NCBI GenBank assembly: GCA_964496125.1
Contig: CAZBXE010000009.1
Location: 1 to 64,000, forward strand
Origin: CAZBXE01 sp964496125
Lineage (GTDB): Bacteria; Chlamydiota; Chlamydiia; Chlamydiales; CAZBXE01
Length of the DNA stretch: 64,000 nt
Reading direction: 5' to 3'
Below are positions 58,644 to 64,000 of this stretch, piece after piece. The translations under genes were made by a program, and so were the position numbers. Every line of letters starts with the position of its first letter. Positions within the stretch are counted from its first letter, which is position 1. The notes beneath the pieces are model-generated. The model searched no databases, was not told where the DNA came from, and saw only the letters and a program-made list of their open reading frames with translations.

Positions 58644-61600
58644 TCAAGCATTGAAAGTTGAAAAATTATAATAGCTATTATTGTAAAGATGGACCGGAAA
58701 ATATTGACCAAGATTACAATTAGCAAGAAGACGCGAGCCAGTCTCCACCTCGAGCCCATAAGGGTCAACGTAGGATGCAGGAGAATTATTTACATACGCA
58801 TAGAGATTAGAGCCTGCTTCGTAACCAAGAGGGTCTGGCGTTAGCCAACGACCTGATGTTGTATTGTAGAAACGGCGTCCAAAATAAATAAGGTGTGTTT
58901 CAGGATCTTGTCTTTTGGATGCGTAGCGCCAAGGTGATAGACAAGAGGTAATAGCACACTGGCCAAAGGCACTATAACGATATGTAGCCCTTGGCTCAAG
59001 GGACAGATCAAGAAGAACAGTGACGTTTCCACTGTGATCATGAATAGGAATGTAAGAATCTTGGTTGATTTCAATATAGACTGCCGCGCCAATCTCAGCT
59101 CCTCGCCCCTCCCCTAAAAGACGCAGCTCTCGTATCTCTTGGTTCACAACACGTCCGACTTCATTTTGGCCAATGTAGAGAAAATGCTCGTCGTCATTTG
59201 AAGTGGTAGAAGACCGCGTAAGCAAACGGTTGAAAGAATCGTAGGTATACGTAATCGTTGAAGATCCGGTTTGCACACGAATGAGCCTATCAAGGGAATC
59301 GTAGGTATAGATATGGTCGCCCTTGCCAGCAAGACATCCATTTAGTGTGTAAGTCTCAGAAAGAGGCTGGTTTAAATCGTTGTAGAGAATGGGCGTATTA
59401 TCATACGTCGTCCGGTTGAGAAGAGAATCATGAGTATACGTATGATGAAAACCGCCGGATTCCTCAGCAAGTTGGTTTAAAGAGTCGTAAGAAAAGCAAC
59501 GGGTAAGAGTGCTAAGAAAATCTTCCGTGGTAAAAGAGATCAAGTTGCTGGCAGAATCGTAGGTAATTTTTTTCTCAGACCAACAAGGGCTTGTAATAGA
59601 CGTCAAACGAGACAAACCATCATAAGAGTAAGAAACAGGACCGCTTTCTAAAATGTTACCAGCAAGATCCCGAGCCGAATACGTGTGGGAATATGTTCGT
59701 TCACCCAAAGAAGAGAGGCGATGGATAGCCGTAAGCGAGGCCGCATCATAGCTATATTCAGACCCAGAACCATCAGGATATGTAATTTTTATTGGTCTCT
59801 GCAACGCATCATAGGCAAACGCCATTTCCTGATGATTACCCAGCTTCTCAAAAACAAGCAGACCATTCTGATCATAAGTACGCACTGTCTCTGTATTATT
59901 TTTATGATCCAAAACAAGTAAAAGCTCATTATTTTGGTTGTATGTATAGCTATACTCAAAATCTGTAGAAAAAAAATGCGCTAGACGCCCCTGCAGATCA
60001 TATTCATAGTGAAGAGTGGTCCCATCAGGTTTTGTAACTTTCGTTTTCTCACCAATCTCGTTGTAAGATGTATACGTATGACGCTCATCCGAGGATCCCT
60101 TGGCCTGGATCATCTCCTTTAGCCGATGCATCTTGTCATAAGAAAAGCTGTTTGTAATGATCCGATCAGGCCTTCCTGCAACAAAGACTGTCTGTTTTGA
60201 AGAGATAAGATCACCCGAGAGATTATAGACAAATTCTGTCTGAGCAAGCATCACTCCAAAAGGGTCTTTTTTAAGGATTTTTTGGTCCCTGCCTAATGCG
60301 TCTTTAATCGTAAGAGTTTGTCGTCCCATGGGGTCTGTGATGGTCATGCCAAGGACTTTTTGCCCAAAATCATTGAGATAGCAGTCGTTATATTCCGTGA
60401 CAATGGTGTTTCCAACGGGGTCGATGATCTTAATAGGACGGTTTTGGTCGTCGTACACGCTTTTTGTAATCTGCGGACCATCCTGCATATGGTCAATATT
60501 AGAAACCTGATTACCACGGACATCATAGGAAATCTCGCTCAAGCGAAGAACCCTACCATTGATATCCTCAACCGTAGTTGCGACCAGGCGATTTAGGTCA
60601 TCAAAAGTACTTTTTGTAACACGAATTCCTCCTGCAATCGTCTTGTTACAACGCCCCATAGCATCATACTCAAAACGAGTCTCTTGTTCTCCCACACGAA
60701 TCACACTCTGCCGCCCTGCGTAGTCATAAGTGTAGGTTGTTATTCTCCCTTCTGGGTCTTTATGACTAAGAAGATGAAGCGCATTATAGTTCCAAGACTC
60801 TACGGCAAGCACTTTCCCCGATGGATCTGAAGTGATTTTTTCAACCATGCGACCTAGAAAATCGTAGGAAAACTGTGTACTCAAGCCGCTTTTACCAACT
60901 GCCTTTTTAAGTTTTCCATCAAGCGTATATGTCATCTTCTCTTCGGAACCATCAGGATACACAATATGAGTTGGCTTACCGTAGATGTTGTACACCGTGC
61001 GTGTGACTCTTCCCTCACTATCTATAACCGAGGTGACATTACCAAGGATGTCGTAAGTTTTCGTTTCTTTCGGCCGAACGAGTTCTCCCCCAAGACTAGG
61101 AACCGGAGGACAGATAACCTCTGTCTGATTCCCTAGATCATCATAAACAAACTGTGTTTCATTACCAGATGAGTCTATTCGGCTAACCTCCTGCCCCAAA
61201 TAGTTGTATTTATGATGAATAGAACGACTTGTTCCATCAAGCCCTTTATGTTCTTCTTGAATGAGACGATTTGAAAAATCGTATAAGTAGTGAATTTCTG
61301 TGTCCCAATCCGGACCCTGTGTAAAAACACGGTTCTTATACTCATCATAACGATGGATAGTCACGTGCCCAAGAGGATTTACCTCGCGGATAAGATTGCC
61401 CCGTTCATCATATTCAAAAAGCTCAGAATATCTAAATTCATTGTGAGCATCGTAATGATCTCTTCTTAAGGGATTTCCATCTTCTGAAAACTCGTACACA
61501 ATTCTAGATAGAAGTTTTTCTTCCCCTGATGTAAGGTCAAGAGCATATTCTGCAGTTTCCATGGGAAAGCCAAATGGCGCCTTATCACGAGGAAGGGTGC

Positions 61601-62462
61601 GTGAGATCAATCGAGTTGTGACACCTGCTAAGTCACTTGATGTTCTACCTATACCATCATCTGTAATCTTTTCGATTAGAGTCGCATGGGTATCATACGA
61701 ATAAAACTCCCTTAATTTAATCTGTTTGCCTTCGCATACAAACTTTCTATCCATCAGATTCGAATGCGGTTTATAACCATATTCTATTCTTGTACCATTA
61801 GGTAGCGTCTCAGAATTTTTAAGGTTGCGTCCACGCACCCAATGCTGCATCACGTGATCACAAACATCGTTTCCATCTCCTTCGCCTGTAATCATTCCCG
61901 TCAAGCGGTTCTTCTTAACATTCCCTTTTGCATCATAAAAGAAACGGCGAGAAACCACGGGCTTCTCATCACCATTCTTGAGAATAATCTCTTGCAAGTT
62001 ACACGCGTCATCATCCTTGCCCCAAACAAGTTCTTGGATAAGAGCTTTTTTAAATAGGCAATCTTTCTGTATAAACTTTGTGATAGAAGTAAGCCTGCTA
62101 TGAATATTGCTCTCATACGCCGTCTTATGTCCATACGCGTCATATACAGAAGTGATACGTGTAGGGTAAGCAAGACCTGGATCTGTAACGCGTTCTAGAC
62201 CAGATTCATATTCGATTTTGCAAATACGCACAGGCTCATTTGTTGTCCCCACAGGGGCTGCAAGCGACATTACTCTGCCTGGTAATGCGCCATAAAAAGA
62301 GCCGGTAGCTTTTTGTCCATCGACTACAAGTGAAAAAGGAAAATAATAATCAATCGTCAAAAAGTGGTCCGTTCCCTCTCTCTTGCAAACCACTTTCTCC
62401 TTGTGCCTCTTAGTTCTAAGGCTATACTCGTAAGATATTGTTGGTCCATGGGATCTTTCCAC
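58644..62462 (-). CDS. Rhs/YD-repeat protein, core
   Basis: The 1,272-residue open frame is built of YD repeats (for example YDYAGRQSVIRVGEQ, YDLQGRLAHFFS, YDSLDRLIRVQTG). It ends with the Rhs core boundary YFGRRFYNTTSGRWLTPDPLG and NLYAYVNNSPASYVDPYG, after which a variable toxic tip is expected. Rhs proteins form a hollow shell that encloses the tip. The first codon (GTG 62462) is not a true start: the N-terminal part of the protein lies in another frame at 62422-62805, so a one-base frameshift occurred near 62460. The end is an in-frame TGA followed by the DUF687-like tip. The gene is either a pseudogene, or the sequence has errors. Confidence 0.88.
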   Translation of the reverse strand: MERSHGPTISYEYSLRTKRHKEKVVCKREGTDHFLTIDYYFPFSLVVDGQKATGSFYGALPGRVMSLAAPVGTTNEPVRICKIEYESGLERVTDPGLAYPTRITSVYDAYGHKTAYESNIHSRLTSITKFIQKDCLFKKALIQELVWGKDDDACNLQEIILKNGDEKPVVSRRFFYDAKGNVKKNRLTGMITGEGDGNDVCDHVMQHWVRGRNLKNSETLPNGTRIEYGYKPHSNLMDRKFVCEGKQIKLREFYSYDTHATLIEKITDDGIGRTSSDLAGVTTRLISRTLPRDKAPFGFPMETAEYALDLTSGEEKLLSRIVYEFSEDGNPLRRDHYDAHNEFRYSELFEYDERGNLIREVNPLGHVTIHRYDEYKNRVFTQGPDWDTEIHYLYDFSNRLIQEEHKGLDGTSRSIHHKYNYLGQEVSRIDSSGNETQFVYDDLGNQTEVICPPVPSLGGELVRPKETKTYDILGNVTSVIDSEGRVTRTVYNIYGKPTHIVYPDGSEEKMTYTLDGKLKKAVGKSGLSTQFSYDFLGRMVEKITSDPSGKVLAVESWNYNALHLLSHKDPEGRITTYTYDYAGRQSVIRVGEQETRFEYDAMGRCNKTIAGGIRVTKSTFDDLNRLVATTVEDINGRVLRLSEISYDVRGNQVSNIDHMQDGPQITKSVYDDQNRPIKIIDPVGNTIVTEYNDCYLNDFGQKVLGMTITDPMGRQTLTIKDALGRDQKILKKDPFGVMLAQTEFVYNLSGDLISSKQTVFVAGRPDRIITNSFSYDKMHRLKEMIQAKGSSDERHTYTSYNEIGEKTKVTKPDGTTLHYEYDLQGRLAHFFSTDFEYSYTYNQNNELLLVLDHKNNTETVRTYDQNGLLVFEKLGNHQEMAFAYDALQRPIKITYPDGSGSEYSYDAASLTAIHRLSSLGERTYSHTYSARDLAGNILESGPVSYSYDGLSRLTSITSPCWSEKKITYDSASNLISFTTEDFLSTLTRCFSYDSLNQLAEESGGFHHTYTHDSLLNRTTYDNTPILYNDLNQPLSETYTLNGCLAGKGDHIYTYDSLDRLIRVQTGSSTITYTYDSFNRLLTRSSTTSNDDEHFLYIGQNEVGRVVNQEIRELRLLGEGRGAEIGAAVYIEINQDSYIPIHDHSGNVTVLLDLSLEPRATYRYSAFGQCAITSCLSPWRYASKRQDPETHLIYFGRRFYNTTSGRWLTPDPLGYEAGSNLYAYVNNSPASYVDPYGLEVETGSRLLANCNLGQYFPVHLYNNSYYNFSTFNA

Positions 62463-62805
62463 CTTTCTGAGTGTAGTCTTCGAGTTTACCGCCTAGATTC
62501 CAGCCCCAAGCAAAGCCAAGAGCATCTCTATGGGAGGAGTGGCTACAGTAATTTCGAGTAACCGTAAGAGGCTCGGGTCCAGGCACATATAAGTCGGTTT
62601 CCGAATCAACAAAATCGCCAGAAATTACACTGATATGGCCATAGATGATGGAAGAAGGAACACCTTCTGTATTTGCCAGGGAAGGAAATGAAGACTGAAG
62701 GTGATCTAGATCGAGGGCGGGCGTCGCAACAGGCAGAAGCAAAAGGGCCACAACCCTTACCAATATTTGCAATTCACGTAAGGCTTGAGATATTGCAATT
62801 CTCAC
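62422..62805 (-). CDS. N-terminal part of the Rhs protein, frameshifted
   Basis: The frame encodes a hydrophobic signal-like stretch (ILVRVVALLLLPVATPALD) and then the start of an Rhs protein: SGDFVDSETDLYVPGPEPLTVTRNY and FAWGWNLGGKLEDYTQ. After that it reads GGKIPWTNN and stops, while the frame of the core reads VERSHGPTISYEYS, which fits better. A one-base change in AAAGGTGG near 62465 would join them. The first codons lie inside a copy of the 38-bp repeat, so the true start is uncertain (GTG 62805, or a TTG or GTG further in). Confidence 0.75.
   Translation of the reverse strand: MRIAISQALRELQILVRVVALLLLPVATPALDLDHLQSSFPSLANTEGVPSSIIYGHISVISGDFVDSETDLYVPGPEPLTVTRNYCSHSSHRDALGFAWGWNLGGKLEDYTQKGGKIPWTNNILRV
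62765..62802 (+). repeat. 38-bp RAYT-associated repeat, copy 2
   Basis: It starts TTTGCAATTCACGTAAGGC and ends TTGCAATTCT. It encodes the last residues of the RAYT gene on one frame and the first residues of the Rhs N-terminus on another. It has the same orientation as the copy near oppD and is opposite to those upstream of the RAYT gene. Confidence 0.8.
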
Positions 62806-63718
62806 TACGCTTCCCCATCTTTTTTGCAGCCTGTACCGCCAGCCTACTTACAGAGCTAACATTTCTGCGTAGAAAACGTGCCAAGCTTAAAAATGTGACT
62901 GATTTATCTTCTCGGGCTAAAAAGACAAACAATGTTCGCGCCTCCATGATATCTTTTCTCTTCGATGCAGAAATCAGCTCTTCTTGAGAAATGCCAAAAG
63001 AATTACAGACAGCATCAGCCAAGGGTTGTAGGTCTATTGTTTTAGTAACTCGATCTTTAACTACCCCTAACACAAGGCCCCTTGTAAACGAATCTTCCAA
63101 AATAGGAGTTCCATCCACTGCCCACTTTCTGTCCCAATCATAGGTCGGATCATCCAAGGCTGCGTTAATAAAATTTAGGTATTTGATATGGGCGTTCTCG
63201 AGAATATGATCAAATCGTCTTAGAACCATGTCTACCGTGAGCCAAGGAAGATAATTTTTCCCAAGGTAAGCAAGATGACTTGTCCAAGCATATTCCTCGG
63301 GCCTTTTTACAATACCAGCTTTCACAGGATTTAGGTGCACATAGCGAATAAGTTCATTAAAATAGGTTTGGCCCCTTACCGCCTTTGCTCGGTATCTCTC
63401 TTGGAATAGGTGTCCAACTCGCTTGTGTTTTTTGTTGAAATATTTGGCATACCGAAACGCAATGTTATGAATGCTGTGCGAAATAGGAAGCTGCCCTACT
63501 TGCAATAAGAGGTGAACGTGGTTGGTCATCAAGCAGAAAGCATGGATGCGATGATCAAACCTTTCCACACCCTCTGCCACTAAACTTTTAAAACGTTCAT
63601 AGTCCGATGACTCTAGAAAGATATCTTGCTGTCCGTTCCCGCGGAGCATCACATGATAGAGAAGGCCAGGGCTGTGAAAACGATCTCTGTTGCTCATATG
63701 GTGAAAGATCGTAGGCAT
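62774..63718 (-). CDS. REP-associated tyrosine transposase (RAYT, Y1_Tnp family)
   Basis: RAYTs are IS200/IS605-like HUH endonucleases linked to short repeated palindromes. The 314-residue protein has the N-terminal GLLYHVMLRGNGQQDIFL, the HUH motif as HVH in LMTNHVHLLLQV near 70, and the catalytic tyrosine in the helix FNELIRYVHLNPVKAGIV near 125. The last 100 residues add a DnaA-like helix-turn-helix region (FGISQEELISASK, LARFLRRNVSSVSRLA). Repeats flank it in inverted orientation at 62765 and 63763, and the 3' end of the gene runs into the repeat. No other copy is in the window. The catalytic residues look intact. Confidence 0.9.
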   Translation of the reverse strand: MPTIFHHMSNRDRFHSPGLLYHVMLRGNGQQDIFLESSDYERFKSLVAEGVERFDHRIHAFCLMTNHVHLLLQVGQLPISHSIHNIAFRYAKYFNKKHKRVGHLFQERYRAKAVRGQTYFNELIRYVHLNPVKAGIVKRPEEYAWTSHLAYLGKNYLPWLTVDMVLRRFDHILENAHIKYLNFINAALDDPTYDWDRKWAVDGTPILEDSFTRGLVLGVVKDRVTKTIDLQPLADAVCNSFGISQEELISASKRKDIMEARTLFVFLAREDKSVTFLSLARFLRRNVSSVSRLAVQAAKKMGKRSENCNISSLT

Positions 63719-63762
63719 AACGACTTCACTTTGTCAAGAAAATACGTGATATTTTTTTCATA

Positions 63763-63828
63763 CGAATTGCAAAATTCTAAGCCTGGCGTGAATTGCAAAT
63801 TGCAAAATTCTATGGCGTGAATTGCAAA
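63763..63828 (-). repeat. 38-bp RAYT-associated repeat, one complete and one shortened copy
   Basis: On the minus strand the complete unit (63800-63763) reads TTTGCAATTCACGCCAGGC and ends GCAATTC. An adjoining unit (63828 to about 63796) begins TTTGCAATTCACGCCA and lacks about four bases (GGCT) in the centre. They lie between the RAYT start and the oppC stop, directly at the edge of the island. Confidence 0.85.
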
Positions 63829-63830
63829 GA

Positions 63831-64000
63831 TTAGTGGAGTTTGGGGTCAATCGCGTCGCGCATAGCATCGCCCACAAGCGCAATCGCAATCAAAAAAACC
63901 GTCAAAAGTATCGCCGGAGGCCAAAGCAAATAACTCTCCCCAGGAAACGCATGTCGCCCCTCATCCATCAACACCCCCCAAGAACATGACCCCTCCTCCC
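63831..64000 (-). CDS. oppC: Oligopeptide ABC transporter permease OppC, C-terminal end only
   Basis: The window ends inside this gene. The 56 codons present encode SWGVLMDEGRHAFPGESYL, a last membrane helix (ILLTVFLIAIALVGDAM) and the ending RDAIDPKLH, the standard C-terminus of OppC/DppC permeases. The rest lies beyond the window. It is on the same strand as oppD and oppF, which lie 13.2 kb downstream. Confidence 0.9.
   Translation of the reverse strand, partial: EEGSCSWGVLMDEGRHAFPGESYLLWPPAILLTVFLIAIALVGDAMRDAIDPKLH

Larger units (their letters stand above)
50689..63828. mobile_element. Putative 13-kb island between oppC and oppD, bounded by inverted 38-bp repeats
   Basis: oppC (ending at 63831) and oppD (starting at 50625) are on the same strand in operon order but 13.2 kb apart. 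The block between them starts with one 38-bp repeat (50689-50726) and ends with one complete and one shortened copy in the opposite orientation (63763-63828). It contains a RAYT transposase gene, a broken Rhs gene with duplicated tips, a secreted protein, a three-gene ATPase-upp-beta-CASP operon and a MITE. A scaffold gap lies inside, so the join rests on the assembly. Whether the block moved as one unit is not shown. Confidence 0.5.

Overview
The window comes from a member of the Chlamydiales, most likely an amoeba-associated (environmental) lineage. The evidence is a chlamydial histone H1-like protein (hctA), a YtgC permease carrying a C-terminal DtxR-like repressor domain, a fused SecDF, and gene neighbourhoods that match Chlamydia from memory: mfd / yajC-rlmD-hctA, rpsL-rpsG-fusA-rpsJ, and nifU-nifS-gpmA-rluB near birA and rodA. 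Rhs proteins, an OTU-type protease and a long accessory island are features of the larger environmental genomes. Base composition looks mid-range by eye, which would suit Waddliaceae or Criblamydiaceae better than AT-rich Protochlamydia, but I did not compute it and do not claim a family.

Layout. 1-4.2 kb: 3' part of mfd, then efp overlapping epmA, an elongation factor with its own lysylating enzyme. 4.2-11.5 kb: nadE, a 695-residue tandem OTU protein that looks like a host-nucleus effector, htpG and a secreted purple-acid-phosphatase-like enzyme. 11.1-14.6 kb: yajC, tgt, rlmD and hctA on the minus strand. 14.9-20.1 kb: a tightly overlapped envelope operon (TPR protein, TolQ, TolR, TonB/TolA-like, zinc-ribbon). 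20.4-25.8 kb: secDF and a basic hypothetical. 26.2-32.4 kb: an overlapping operon with an Mrp-type Fe-S carrier, the YtgABCD metal transporter and a glycosyltransferase. 32.7-36.2 kb: str/S10 genes. 36.2-48.6 kb: a secreted fucosyltransferase-like protein, rodA, birA, two effector-like unknowns, gpmA-nifS-nifU, rluB, an unknown and an MFS transporter. 48.6-64 kb: oppF and oppD, then a roughly 13 kb accessory block, then the end of oppC at the window edge.

The most interesting part is the block between oppD and oppC (about 50.69-63.83 kb). It separates genes that normally sit together, and both ends carry copies of the same 38-bp repeat in inverted orientation. The block contains a REP-associated tyrosine transposase (RAYT) gene flanked by that repeat, an Rhs toxin-like gene broken by a frameshift and one in-frame TGA, duplicated Rhs-tip fragments around a 100-N assembly gap, and a Ca2+-ATPase / upp / beta-CASP operon. 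A second, unrelated repeat family is a MITE-like element of about 172 bp (full copies at 20086 and 56637) with terminal inverted repeats and an internal 14-bp stem that shows a compensatory base change.

Several conserved enzymes lack defining residues: TGT lacks its zinc ligands, NifS lacks the PLP lysine and catalytic cysteine, NifU lacks the three scaffold cysteines, and Mrp lacks the CxxC but carries a DUF971-like domain. Family assignments rest on motifs read by eye; no database search was run.
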